Shown: positions 7,852-16,367 of the stretch, piece by piece | Numbering within the stretch: position 1 is the first letter of the stretch | How the letters are laid out: each line of letters opens with the position of its first letter | Source of the DNA: Dyadobacter fanqingshengii | GTDB lineage: Bacteria; Bacteroidota; Bacteroidia; Cytophagales; Spirosomataceae | Reading direction: 5' to 3' | Assembly (NCBI RefSeq): GCF_023822005.2 | Contig: NZ_CP098806.1 | Coordinates: 3,596,001 to 3,660,000 of the forward strand | Length of the DNA: 64,000 bases | Notes under the pieces: generated by a model | Databases searched by the model: none | What the model saw: the letters and a program-made list of their open reading frames with translations, nothing else | Told to the model about the DNA's origin: nothing | Program-made: the position numbers and the translations under genes

Positions 7852-9552
7852 TTATGGGATTGTAATTTTTCTAAGAATCCCGCCTTCCGACTTTCCGTTT
7901 TCAATGTTAATGATGCCCAAATCGTATGATCCGGGTTTGAGGGACGTCATTGGAATTTCCGTGTCGGCACCCTTGTCGTATTGCTTCAAAATGTTCCGTC
8001 CAGCGTATTTTTGAGGGGTCATTTTGAAGAAATAAAGCTGTTTATCGTCACGAACGAAGGCATAATGACCATTACTGCGGTTCAAAGACATGCTGCTTTG
8101 CGGATCATTGACAACTAAAATGCTGTCGCGCATGGTAACGGTTATGCCTTCTTCCACTGAGATCGGATTTTGTATCTTGCCAATTTCCTTTGCCAGGTTT
8201 TCGGGTTTGTCCGGATATTCATACGCTCCCCAGCTCACCATTTGCTTCATCATTCTATCCACATAAAACGCGCTTGTCGAAAACGGAACGTGACCCAGTC
8301 CAAATGCATTGTGCTCCTGGTTGTATCCATTGACTGTCAGGTATTTATTCCGTTCCGCAATGACCGGCAGATAACCATAAATGGAAAATACCCAAATGAT
8401 CACGCTGGTCGTTAATGCAAACTGAAATATCCATTCCTGAATCTGTTTACCGGAAACTGCATTGATGAATGTAAGATAAGCCACGGTCAGAAATAGCGCG
8501 GGATACATTTTGTAATTGCTGACAATCATTACAAAAAACCCAAAACGAGGTCTTAACAGGCCTATAATGAGCGCATTGACCAATAAAAATGTCAGTATGC
8601 CTAACAAGAACATGTCTTGATTTTTCTTATCAACGGATGCTTCCGGACCTGCGTAACGGGTATTTTTTGGCCAGTTGAATGTGCGGGTAAGCCACGGAAT
8701 GAGTTGTTTGTACAACCAGATAACCACCCAGATCATTACCAAAAAGCCCATCAAAACCGGCAGGGCGGAACGGACGACAATGGTTTTTTCGGGAAAGAAA
8801 TCAAATAAGCCTCCCAGAAACGCGAAGAATCCTAAAACGGACAAATGCGGATATTTGGCAAAGAACTCCATGCTGGACTCGTTGCCCTGCGCCGACATGC
8901 CGTAAAAATAGAACCCTACCGCCAACGCGCCTGCTAAAAGCCAGATGCTGAGTTGCTTATATTGGGATCTCAAAAGCAGGATCATCACGCCAGCCGGCCA
9001 CACGAAAATGCCATTACTCATTGCATATGTGGCACATACAGCGGCTAAAACCGCCCAACCAAACCTGTTTCTTGACAAAAGAAACATTGAAAGACTGATA
9101 AAAAACACCACTGGCTGATGTTGCAAACTGCAAATCGCCCACAGAAAAACCAGGTGATACTGCAATTGGAAAAGCAAAAAAGGAACCGGTAAAAAATACC
9201 ACCAGTTGATCTTTGTTTTGGCAAAAGACAGCCAGAAGATCCTGAATGTCCCCAGCGTGAAACAAGCCCCGGCAATGTGCAGAAAAGTGAAATTCAAATG
9301 TCCGGTAACCCAGTAGTAAGTAAGCGTCACGAGCTTGCCAATCACCATGCGGTGCTCATTATTGGGCTGAAATAGTAATGTTAGCCTGTCGGAAAAGGAT
9401 GAATCGGTGATCCATTTTCTTAAAAAATCAGGAAATGGGTCGAAATCGTCATACCAGGGCAGATTGACGGAATAATATAAGATGACAAACACCCAAAGCA
9501 GCACGGGCAGTGTCATGGCGGCACTTATGGCTAACTTTTTACTGCTGTTCAC
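7852..9552 (-). CDS. Large GT-C-like integral membrane protein
   Basis: 566 aa with about ten or more hydrophobic segments and a soluble C-terminal part (roughly 440-566) of mainly beta character. After the first membrane segment comes WYDDFDPFPDF, and about 40 residues later NEHRM; an acidic pair in the first external loop is the hallmark of GT-C glycosyltransferases that use polyprenyl-linked sugars. I do not recognise a named family with certainty. The start is GTG at 9552; the next ATG is 12 codons in. The 14-bp overlap with the preceding gene implies translational coupling. It probably transfers the sugar made by the adjacent GT2 enzyme to a surface acceptor (inference). Confidence 0.7.
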   Translation of the reverse strand: MNSSKKLAISAAMTLPVLLWVFVILYYSVNLPWYDDFDPFPDFLRKWITDSSFSDRLTLLFQPNNEHRMVIGKLVTLTYYWVTGHLNFTFLHIAGACFTLGTFRIFWLSFAKTKINWWYFLPVPFLLFQLQYHLVFLWAICSLQHQPVVFFISLSMFLLSRNRFGWAVLAAVCATYAMSNGIFVWPAGVMILLLRSQYKQLSIWLLAGALAVGFYFYGMSAQGNESSMEFFAKYPHLSVLGFFAFLGGLFDFFPEKTIVVRSALPVLMGFLVMIWVVIWLYKQLIPWLTRTFNWPKNTRYAGPEASVDKKNQDMFLLGILTFLLVNALIIGLLRPRFGFFVMIVSNYKMYPALFLTVAYLTFINAVSGKQIQEWIFQFALTTSVIIWVFSIYGYLPVIAERNKYLTVNGYNQEHNAFGLGHVPFSTSAFYVDRMMKQMVSWGAYEYPDKPENLAKEIGKIQNPISVEEGITVTMRDSILVVNDPQSSMSLNRSNGHYAFVRDDKQLYFFKMTPQKYAGRNILKQYDKGADTEIPMTSLKPGSYDLGIINIENGKSEGGILRKITIP

Positions 9553-10972
9553 CTTGCGAATCTTTCATGATAATTACTTTCTTACCAAAATATCCGGCCA
9601 TGCACCTATTCCACCAATGTATTTGATTGGTCTTGATATCATCATCATAAAAGATTGATAACGGCTTGGAATAAATCGGCGGTAAATAGACAGTGCTTTC
9701 CTTTGAGTCGCGCAATATGGCATAGCGCTCATACATTTCCTTGTCAAATGCCGCAGCTTTTCCGTGGATCAGGTCTGAGTACATTAAGCGAACATTGGCG
9801 CTGCGAAAAAATGATAAGCCGATGGACAAGATCAGGATAGCGTAAAGGATCCCGTAACGCACCACCGAAAAATGAAATTGATTGGTTTTGCTCTTTCTGA
9901 AATAGTGAAAGACAACGCCGATCACATAAAACCAGCCGATCAGGAAAAAGAAATAAACGCAGTTGATCACACGGGGCGTCGGTTCGATTCCAACTCCATA
10001 ATAAGAAGGGAAAAGTTGCGCGGACAGCACGCCGACGAATAAGAGCACCGCATACCAAACCGGGATGGAGAAATAATTTCTTGCCCCGGCCGACAACCTG
10101 GAAAGCACAACCAGCCACGCTAAGGAAAAGAAAATCAACGGTGTGCGGAAGACCCAGTTGAAGCTTAGAACGGCGAGTTTTTTGAATGAGGATATCACCG
10201 AAAACGGAACATTACCTCCCAAAGGATTGCCACCAATGCGAGCCTGATTGCCCGGAGAACTGAAATACAAGAAACAGGACGCCGCACAAACCAGCAACAT
10301 TGCTATCATGAAACCATCCACTTTGCGGTGGAAAAGAATGCGGTATACCCACCATGCGCCGATGAGTAAAACAATGATCAGCAGATTGGTTTCACTGCTT
10401 CCGACAATGGCAAAAACCAGAAACCCGGCTAATGTGCTTAATAATAATTTGGCCGTTTGCGTGTCCTGCCGATACCAGCGGAGCACAAGCACGATCCATA
10501 GCAATGTGAAAATGTTTGGAATCGTATAAGTCACAAAAGCCGCCATCCAGTAAAATGCCTCGGACATGCTGGCGATTTTCAATATATAAAGGAAGAAGAC
10601 AACGCCAGCGAACCCCAGATGCGCCATTCCCGACAATGTGGGCGTAAGGTGCCGGAACAGGCTGTACAATGCGAAAACCACTCCTGAAAGCAGGACAACC
10701 GGCAGTATTTTAAAACCGGTGACCGAATGAAACAGCAGCGGATTGGAATGGTTCAGGAAAATCCCGAAATAACGTCCCGTCCAGCCGGAATAGTAATAAT
10801 TCATGGCTTCGAGCCAGCCGAATCTGAACACCGTGTCGATGTAACAGTAATCGTCGGCGGGCGAAGGATGATTGAAATATGACAGTGCGAACAACGGAGC
10901 CAGGACTGTGACCATCAATAAGATGTTGATCCAGTTGCCTACGATCCGATATTTTCGATAAAATCTATTCAT
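9539..10972 (-). CDS. DUF6056-like GT-C-type integral membrane protein
   Basis: 477 aa, about eleven hydrophobic segments. The first external loop carries PSPADDYCYIDT followed by YYYSGWTGRYFG, again an acidic pair plus an aromatic/GR motif of the sort seen in DUF6056 and other GT-C-like proteins. The C-terminus (from about 400) is a short soluble region. It overlaps the upstream GT2 gene by 8 bp and the downstream membrane protein gene by 14 bp, so the three are co-translated. It is likely the transferase partner of the GT2 enzyme encoded at 10965. The family name is my recollection of the motif pattern rather than a search result. Confidence 0.7.
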   Translation of the reverse strand: MNRFYRKYRIVGNWINILLMVTVLAPLFALSYFNHPSPADDYCYIDTVFRFGWLEAMNYYYSGWTGRYFGIFLNHSNPLLFHSVTGFKILPVVLLSGVVFALYSLFRHLTPTLSGMAHLGFAGVVFFLYILKIASMSEAFYWMAAFVTYTIPNIFTLLWIVLVLRWYRQDTQTAKLLLSTLAGFLVFAIVGSSETNLLIIVLLIGAWWVYRILFHRKVDGFMIAMLLVCAASCFLYFSSPGNQARIGGNPLGGNVPFSVISSFKKLAVLSFNWVFRTPLIFFSLAWLVVLSRLSAGARNYFSIPVWYAVLLFVGVLSAQLFPSYYGVGIEPTPRVINCVYFFFLIGWFYVIGVVFHYFRKSKTNQFHFSVVRYGILYAILILSIGLSFFRSANVRLMYSDLIHGKAAAFDKEMYERYAILRDSKESTVYLPPIYSKPLSIFYDDDIKTNQIHWWNRCMAGYFGKKVIIMKDSQGEQQ

Positions 10973-11915
10973 TTAAAGTTTTTTCAATGATGTAACGAGG
11001 ACGGCCTTTTACTTCTTCGTAAATCTTGCCAATGTATTCTCCAATCAGCCCAAGCGCCATCATATTGGAACCACTAAAAAACGTGAGCGGTAACATGGTG
11101 GAAGTCCAGCCGGGCACGGTATAACCAACCAGATAGGAGAAAAGAATATAAGCCACGATAATCATCGCGACCAAAAAATTGAAAACCCCGAAATACAAAA
11201 CCAGCCGCATGGGGAATGTGGAAAAAGACGTAATGCCATTCCACGCGAAAAGCAGCATTTTGCTCAGCGGATATTTGGTTTCTCCGGCCTCACGTTCCAG
11301 GCGGTTATAAAAAACCTTGTCATTCCTGAAACCTACCAACGGCACAATGCCGCGCAGAAACATATTAATTTCCTTAAAATTACCCAGTTCCTGCAAAACT
11401 CGGCGGTCCATTAACCGGAAATCGGCATGATTGAAAACAACCGGAACGCCCATTTTTTGCATTAACACATAAAAACTCTCAGCAGTAACGCGCTTAAACC
11501 AGCTATCCGAACTCCTGTCGCCCCTTACACCGTAAACGACCATTGCGCCTTCGCGGTGCTTTTCAACCATGGCTGCAATGGCGTTCATATCGTCCTGCAA
11601 GTCGGCGTCGATGGTGATAAAGCAATCGAAGCTGTCCATGTTCTTTTCCAAACCGGCCATAATAGCGCTTTGGTGGCCGAAATTGCGGGATAATCCCACG
11701 CCGATAATGTTGGGATCCTGCTGGCAGAGCTGCTCTATAATGTTCCAGGTTTTGTCCCGGCTTCCATCATTCACGAAACAAATGCGGCTGTCTTCTGTGA
11801 TAAGGCCCTGCTGTTTGAGCGAGTTGTAGTAAACGCTCAGTTTAGAATAGGTCAGATGTAATATGGCCTCTTCATTGTAGCAGGGAATTACCAGAAGTAA
11901 ACGCGCTGGATTCAT
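10965..11915 (-). CDS. Polyprenyl-phosphate glycosyltransferase, GT2 (GtrB/DPM1-like), first copy
   Basis: 316 aa and first gene of the glycan operon. It has LLVIPCYNEE at the N-terminus, NDGSRD, and TIDADLQDD as the DxD region, followed by two C-terminal membrane segments around 235-290. It has the same architecture as the GT2 protein at 6835 but is clearly divergent in sequence, so the two probably load different sugars. The expected product is a sugar-phospho-undecaprenol that is flipped and used by a GT-C enzyme; no GtrA-type flippase is visible in the block. A candidate promoter lies 24 nt upstream. Confidence 0.9.
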   Translation of the reverse strand: MNPARLLLVIPCYNEEAILHLTYSKLSVYYNSLKQQGLITEDSRICFVNDGSRDKTWNIIEQLCQQDPNIIGVGLSRNFGHQSAIMAGLEKNMDSFDCFITIDADLQDDMNAIAAMVEKHREGAMVVYGVRGDRSSDSWFKRVTAESFYVLMQKMGVPVVFNHADFRLMDRRVLQELGNFKEINMFLRGIVPLVGFRNDKVFYNRLEREAGETKYPLSKMLLFAWNGITSFSTFPMRLVLYFGVFNFLVAMIIVAYILFSYLVGYTVPGWTSTMLPLTFFSGSNMMALGLIGEYIGKIYEEVKGRPRYIIEKTLNE

Positions 11916-11938
11916 AGAACACCTTTTGGTTGAGTCGA

Positions 11939-11946
11939 CAAAAATA
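11939..11946 (-). promoter_or_regulatory. Candidate -7 element of the glycan operon
   Basis: On the minus strand these bases read TATTTTTG, matching the Bacteroidota TAnnTTTG -7 element, about 24 nt before the ATG of the first GT2 gene. No good TTTG -33 element is seen at the expected distance, so confidence is limited. Confidence 0.4.
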
Positions 11947-12006
11947 GCAGTAATAAGTTAATATGCTCTTTTTATCAATGTAGTCTTCGGATTTAGGTTT
12001 AAATGT

Positions 12007-12921
12007 TCATTTCTCAGTTAATGTGCCTTTTTTACCTAAAACCGTATTAATCAGCAGCGGGTAAAGCAGCACGGCGAGTAATATCAGCAATGTGCCCATG
12101 TAAAATTCGCTGGTCATCCGCTCTTTCTCACCAAAAAAGAAAAAAGCCAGCGCAATGCCATAAACCGGTTCGAGATTAATGGTCAGGTTGATGAGATAGG
12201 CAGAAAACTGCTTCATCAGCTGCGTGGCCATGGTGCTTGCATAAACCGTGCATATGAATGCCAGGAACAAGATCCAGATCCAATCTCCTGTCGCAGGAAT
12301 GTATGGTTCGCCCTTAGACCAGCCTTGCCACTCAAATATGACTACAAAAATCAGCGAAAAGAATGTTGCACCTATCATTTCGAAAAATGTAATGACATAG
12401 GCGTCAATGCGTTGAACGAGCCTGCTATTAGCCACGGTGAACATGGCCGCGAGTAATGCAGAAGCCAGCGCAAGCATTAAGCCCAAAGCATGGTCAAACT
12501 CGAATTTGAACACCACATATAGACCCGCAAATGCCAGAATTCCCAGCCCTACTTCAAGCGGTCGCACGCTTCTTTTGTTAACCAATGGTTCAATTAGGCT
12601 CGTCCATAAGGAAGTGGTGGCCATTCCTGCCAGACAAACCGAGGCAGTGGAAACGCGCGCCGAGGCGAAAAACAACATCCAATGCGCTGATAAAATGAAA
12701 CCAACGGCCAGCATTCTGATAATGTCTTTATTATCGGCTTTGAACTGCTTATTCTTAAAGAAAATGATGGCTCCTAAACCAAGAGCCGCAAACAATGTTC
12801 TGTAAAAAACCAGCGCTACCGGTGAAATGGTGACCATCAGACCCACAATGGCCGTAAAACCCCAGATCAAAACCAGAAAATGAAGGTGCAGATACGAACG
12901 CAGCGCCGTGGGTGAGAACAT
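12007..12921 (-). CDS. EamA/DMT-family transporter
   Basis: 304 aa with ten predicted hydrophobic segments arranged as two five-helix EamA repeats, the classic drug/metabolite transporter plan. The N-terminal HFLVLIWGFTAIVG and the late NLEPVYGIALAFFFFGE segments are typical of the two halves. Members export amino acids, nucleosides or other metabolites from the cytoplasm; the substrate cannot be assigned. The gene is 2 bp downstream of an LptF/G-type permease gene on the same strand, suggesting one transcript but not a shared function. Confidence 0.88.
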   Translation of the reverse strand: MFSPTALRSYLHLHFLVLIWGFTAIVGLMVTISPVALVFYRTLFAALGLGAIIFFKNKQFKADNKDIIRMLAVGFILSAHWMLFFASARVSTASVCLAGMATTSLWTSLIEPLVNKRSVRPLEVGLGILAFAGLYVVFKFEFDHALGLMLALASALLAAMFTVANSRLVQRIDAYVITFFEMIGATFFSLIFVVIFEWQGWSKGEPYIPATGDWIWILFLAFICTVYASTMATQLMKQFSAYLINLTINLEPVYGIALAFFFFGEKERMTSEFYMGTLLILLAVLLYPLLINTVLGKKGTLTEK

Positions 12922-12923
12922 GT

Positions 12924-14006
12924 TTATCGGGGCAATGTTTTATACAAAATCAGCCCTATGCATGAAAATACAATGTTGGGAAGCCAAACTGCGAACAATG
13001 TATTGATCGTGCCTGCCTCGGCCACGCCTTTTGACAAAAGAAAAAATAGAATGTAAATAAAAGCCAGCATGAACCCGAGGGCAATTTGCCAGCCAACGCC
13101 GCGACGGCTTTTCCTGGCGGATACAATGACGCCGATCGCCGTAAGGATCAGGATCGCGAAGGGTTGGGTGAACCGGATGTATTTTTCAATTAAATAAACT
13201 TCCAGACCGTCCGCACCACGACTTTTCAAAAGATCAATGTAAGCATTCAGCTCGGGTAGGGTGAATGTTTCAAAAAGGTTATAATCACTCTCAAAATCCT
13301 TGGGTGACAAATTAATCGTGGTGTCAATTTCCGCCCCCGCCCGAAGCTTTTCTCCCAGACTGTCCAATGTCCGCACCTGGTAATTCTGCAACGTCCATTT
13401 GCCCTTTTTGGGCTGCCAGACAATTTTATCCGCATAGAATTTCTGCAAAAGCACATTGCCTTTGATCGTTTCCATTGTGAATTTATTACCCGTTTTCGTC
13501 ATCGTATTATAGCTTTCCAGATACGCATACACGTCAGGGGCAATGGTAATGTGCACGTTATGACCGCTGAAATAGAATTCCTGCTTTACATATGTTTTTT
13601 CAAAACTGTTCCGGACCTTATTCGCTTTTGGCAAAATCCAGCCAACCTGAATGAATGTAAGGAATCCCAGAACCGTCGCGCCGACCATATAAGGCAAAAG
13701 CATGCGCCCGAAACTGATCCCGCTGCTGAGCATGGCAATGATCTCTGTGCGGGCTGCGATCCGGGAAGTGAAGAAAACGGTGGCAATAAATACCATCAGC
13801 GGACTGATGTAATTGATCCAGTAGGGAATGAGATTAAAGTAATAATCAATGATTATCTCATTGAGCGGCGCTTTTTTGTCCAGAAAGTCATCCACCTTTT
13901 CCGTGTAATCGATCATGCAAATGATAAGCACGATGACGAACGCAACGAAAACGTATGTTATCAGGAAGTTTTTGATCAGATAACGATCCAGTATTTTCAA
14001 TCTCAT
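12924..14006 (-). CDS. LptF/LptG-family permease (YjgP/YjgQ)
   Basis: 360 aa. N-terminal membrane segments (LDRYLIKNFLITYVFVAFVIVLI), a large central soluble region (about 130-260, the beta-jellyroll of LptF/G) and three C-terminal helices. Proteins of this family form the membrane part of the LPS exporter with LptB, pulling LPS from the inner membrane toward the LptC-LptA bridge. Only one copy is present here and the ATPase is not nearby, as is usual in Bacteroidota. It lies 13 bp downstream of the metal regulator gene on the same strand. Confidence 0.88.
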   Translation of the reverse strand: MRLKILDRYLIKNFLITYVFVAFVIVLIICMIDYTEKVDDFLDKKAPLNEIIIDYYFNLIPYWINYISPLMVFIATVFFTSRIAARTEIIAMLSSGISFGRMLLPYMVGATVLGFLTFIQVGWILPKANKVRNSFEKTYVKQEFYFSGHNVHITIAPDVYAYLESYNTMTKTGNKFTMETIKGNVLLQKFYADKIVWQPKKGKWTLQNYQVRTLDSLGEKLRAGAEIDTTINLSPKDFESDYNLFETFTLPELNAYIDLLKSRGADGLEVYLIEKYIRFTQPFAILILTAIGVIVSARKSRRGVGWQIALGFMLAFIYILFFLLSKGVAEAGTINTLFAVWLPNIVFSCIGLILYKTLPR

Positions 14007-14019
14007 GGCTGGGGAAGTC

Positions 14020-14682
14020 TCATCGGCGCTGAACCAGTAAATTTTTGGACACCTCGAGACTGATAAACAACGTCTGACCGCCGTTTATTTGTACAGAAGC
14101 TGATTTATCATATTCATTAATCTCTCTCACTTCTATAACCGCACCCAAAGTAATGCCCGACCTGTCCAAGTGTTGCAAAAAAGAAGGCGCGTGATCCAGA
14201 ACACCCATCATTAATACTTTCTCACCAACCTGTATATCGGTCAATATCGTGTAGTCCGGCTCTGTAAGATTGCCCTTTGCATCGGGAATAGGATCGCCGT
14301 GCGGGTCGAATTTCGGATGGCCGAGAAATGTGTCCAGCTTTTCGACCAGGATCTCAGATGGGATATGTTCTAATTCTTCCGCAATGTCGTGCACCTCATC
14401 CCACCCGAATCCCAGTTTCTCGACTAAAAAAACTTCCCACAAACGATGCTTGCGGATTACTTTGATCGCGACCTTTTCACCGCTGTCGGTCAGCCTTACA
14501 CCCTGGTATTTCTTGTAATGAATTAATCCCTTATCCGCCAATTTACGTAACATATCTGTCACGGAAGCCGCGCGGGTGGATGTGCTTTCGGCCAGTGCAT
14601 TCGTGCTTACCTCTACGCCCTCGCGGCCGGAAAGTGAGTGAATGATCTTTAAATAATTTTCTTCTGTGAAGGAGTTTTGCAT
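14020..14682 (-). CDS. DtxR/IdeR-type metal-dependent transcriptional regulator
   Basis: 220 aa from the ATG at 14682 (MQNSFTEENYLKII, the usual DtxR-family start; a TTG five codons upstream is less likely). Residues 1-70 are the winged helix, about 70-140 the dimerisation/metal domain with EELEHIPSEILVEKL and HPKFDPHGDPIP, and 150-220 an SH3/FeoA-like domain. This three-domain length is that of DtxR/IdeR (about 225 aa), not of the short Bacillus MntR (about 140 aa). It is divergently arranged with an Nramp Mn/Fe transporter, and palindromic sites lie between them, so it very likely represses that transporter when Mn2+ or Fe2+ is plentiful. Which metal it senses is open. Confidence 0.9.
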   Translation of the reverse strand: MQNSFTEENYLKIIHSLSGREGVEVSTNALAESTSTRAASVTDMLRKLADKGLIHYKKYQGVRLTDSGEKVAIKVIRKHRLWEVFLVEKLGFGWDEVHDIAEELEHIPSEILVEKLDTFLGHPKFDPHGDPIPDAKGNLTEPDYTILTDIQVGEKVLMMGVLDHAPSFLQHLDRSGITLGAVIEVREINEYDKSASVQINGGQTLFISLEVSKNLLVQRR

Positions 14683-14751
14683 TGAAGTCAGCACCAAGGC
14701 ATTAATCTTGATATGAACAAAAGTACGACTTCCTAATCGTAAAATAAAAAA

Positions 14752-14767
14752 TTTAGACTAACCTAAA
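14752..14767. promoter_or_regulatory. Predicted DtxR-family operator 1
   Basis: The 16-bp sequence TTTAGACTAACCTAAA is a near-perfect palindrome of the form TTTAGnnTAnnCTAAA. On the other strand it reads TTTAGGTTAGTCTAAA, close to the classical DtxR box core as I remember it. It sits in the -33 zone of the Nramp gene and upstream of the regulator gene. Confidence 0.65.
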
Positions 14768-14787
14768 AATATATTTGTAAAATCTTT

Positions 14788-14795
14788 TATCTTTG
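14788..14795 (+). promoter_or_regulatory. Predicted -7 element of the Nramp gene
   Basis: TATCTTTG matches TAnnTTTG exactly. It lies between two palindromic operators and 40 nt before the ATG at 14836; no TTTG is found at the ideal -33 spacing. Confidence 0.5.
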
Positions 14796-14797
14796 TT

Positions 14798-14811
14798 TTT
14801 AGTAAACTAAA
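14798..14811. promoter_or_regulatory. Predicted DtxR-family operator 2
   Basis: TTTAGTAAACTAAA is an inverted repeat with the same TTTAG/CTAAA half-sites as operator 1 but four rather than six bases between them. It would overlap the predicted transcription start of the Nramp gene. Confidence 0.45.
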
Positions 14812-14835
14812 TTGTTTATTACAACGGCTTTAAAA

Positions 14836-16185
14836 ATGATTGATAGCTTGAAAATCAAAGAATCCTCGCGTAATGTAACACCTGGTGAAGGTGGAAGGCT
14901 GGCTTCTTTATCGGAGGTGCATTCGTCCATAGCAGTTCCGGAAGGGGCAGGATTTTGGAGGAAACTAATGGCATTTACGGGACCTGGATTAATGGTCGCT
15001 GTGGGATATATTGATCCGGGAAACTGGGCAACGGACATTGAGGGTGGCTCGCGGTTTGGTTACACATTGCTTTCTGTAATCCTGATTTCCAATCTTTTCG
15101 CCATGCTTTTGCAGCATCTTTCGCTAAAACTGGGCATCGCGTCCGGACGTGATCTCGCCCAGGCCTGCCGCGATTACTATTCAAGACCGGTTTCTTTTGT
15201 GCTTTGGGTGCTTTCAGAAATCGCCATCGCAGCGACGGATCTTGCAGAAGTGATCGGCTCGGCCATTGCGTTAAACCTCCTCTTTGGGCTTCCACTGCCC
15301 TTAGGCGTGCTTTTTACGGCATTTGACGTTCTTATTGTTCTCTATTTCCAGCAAAAAGGATTTCGTATCATTGAAAGCATTGTTGCCGGTTTGATGGGCA
15401 TAATCCTGCTGAGTTTTATTTATGAAATGATCGTTTCCCAGCCTTCTATGGCAGGAATTGTGGATGGTTTGATCCCCAAAACGCAAATCGTTACGGACTC
15501 GGCAATGCTTTACATTGCCATCGGGATTCTGGGCGCGACGGTTATGCCCCATAACCTTTACCTGCATTCCAGCATTGTGCAGACGCGGGCATTTAAGCGC
15601 GACGAAGAAGGCAAAAAATCCGCCATACGCTTCGCTACGATAGATTCTACGGTTTCTTTATTCCTTGCATTCTTCATTAATGCATCGATCCTGATCCTCG
15701 CCGCAACGGCTTTCCACTCCAACGGACACTTTGAAATTGCCGACATTACAGACGCATATCACCTGCTGGATCCGGTTTTAGGCGTTAGTTTGGCCGGGAT
15801 ATTCTTCGCACTCGCCCTACTCGCTTCCGGTCAGAGTTCCACATTAACAGGCACATTGGCAGGACAGATCGTGATGGAAGGATTCTTAAATATTCGCCTG
15901 AAACCATGGTTGCGCCGACTCATTACCCGAGGCATTGCCATTGTTCCTGCATTGATCGTTTCGTCTCTGTATGGAGAAAAAGGAACGGCCGATTTGCTGG
16001 TCTTCAGTCAGGTGATCTTGTCGCTGCAACTGAGCTTCGCCGTGGTGCCGCTGGTGTTCTTCACGTCCAACAGCCAGATCATGGGACGCTTCGCCAACTC
16101 GAAGTTCCTGACTGTTTTGGCCTGGGTAATCACTGCCGTTATCATCAGTTTGAACCTATTTTTGCTCTGGAAAACATTCTCGTAA
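14836..16185 (+). CDS. mntH: Nramp-family Mn2+/Fe2+ transporter
   Basis: 449 aa from the ATG at 14836; a TTG eight codons upstream overlaps operator 2 and is rejected. Eleven hydrophobic segments. Helix 1 carries the metal-binding DPGNWATD motif and helix 6 the MPHNLYLHSS motif, so the Asp, Asn and Met ligands of Nramp proteins are all present. It imports Mn2+ or Fe2+ with protons across the inner membrane. Divergent DtxR-type regulator plus two operators indicate metal-repressed expression. Confidence 0.93.
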   Translation: MIDSLKIKESSRNVTPGEGGRLASLSEVHSSIAVPEGAGFWRKLMAFTGPGLMVAVGYIDPGNWATDIEGGSRFGYTLLSVILISNLFAMLLQHLSLKLGIASGRDLAQACRDYYSRPVSFVLWVLSEIAIAATDLAEVIGSAIALNLLFGLPLPLGVLFTAFDVLIVLYFQQKGFRIIESIVAGLMGIILLSFIYEMIVSQPSMAGIVDGLIPKTQIVTDSAMLYIAIGILGATVMPHNLYLHSSIVQTRAFKRDEEGKKSAIRFATIDSTVSLFLAFFINASILILAATAFHSNGHFEIADITDAYHLLDPVLGVSLAGIFFALALLASGQSSTLTGTLAGQIVMEGFLNIRLKPWLRRLITRGIAIVPALIVSSLYGEKGTADLLVFSQVILSLQLSFAVVPLVFFTSNSQIMGRFANSKFLTVLAWVITAVIISLNLFLLWKTFS

Positions 16186-16367
16186 GGCGGAAAATTTAAC
16201 TTAGTTTAACACAATCTCTTCTGCCCGAAACCTTTGTCCGGGTCCCAAAACACAATATTTCCAGTATACGTTCCGCAAGAAGTGTCCGATTGAAAATTAA
16301 TTTCATCGCTGGAAGTATCATTTTGCATGCGGTTTCCTAACTTTCGCCGTTTTTCGACCTAAAGTGA

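Noticed and set aside
14798..14811. Reading this site as a Fur box
   Set aside because: Half-sites TTTAG/CTAAA fit DtxR-type sites better than the GATAATGATTATC-like Fur pattern, and a DtxR-type gene is adjacent.
14812..14835. TTG start for the Nramp gene giving an eight-residue longer N-terminus
   Set aside because: The TTG directly abuts the second palindrome and lies too close to the predicted transcription start; ATG at 14836 fits better.
16186..16367. Possible riboswitch in the kup leader
   Set aside because: No conserved stem set of a known K+-related riboswitch could be drawn from the sequence.
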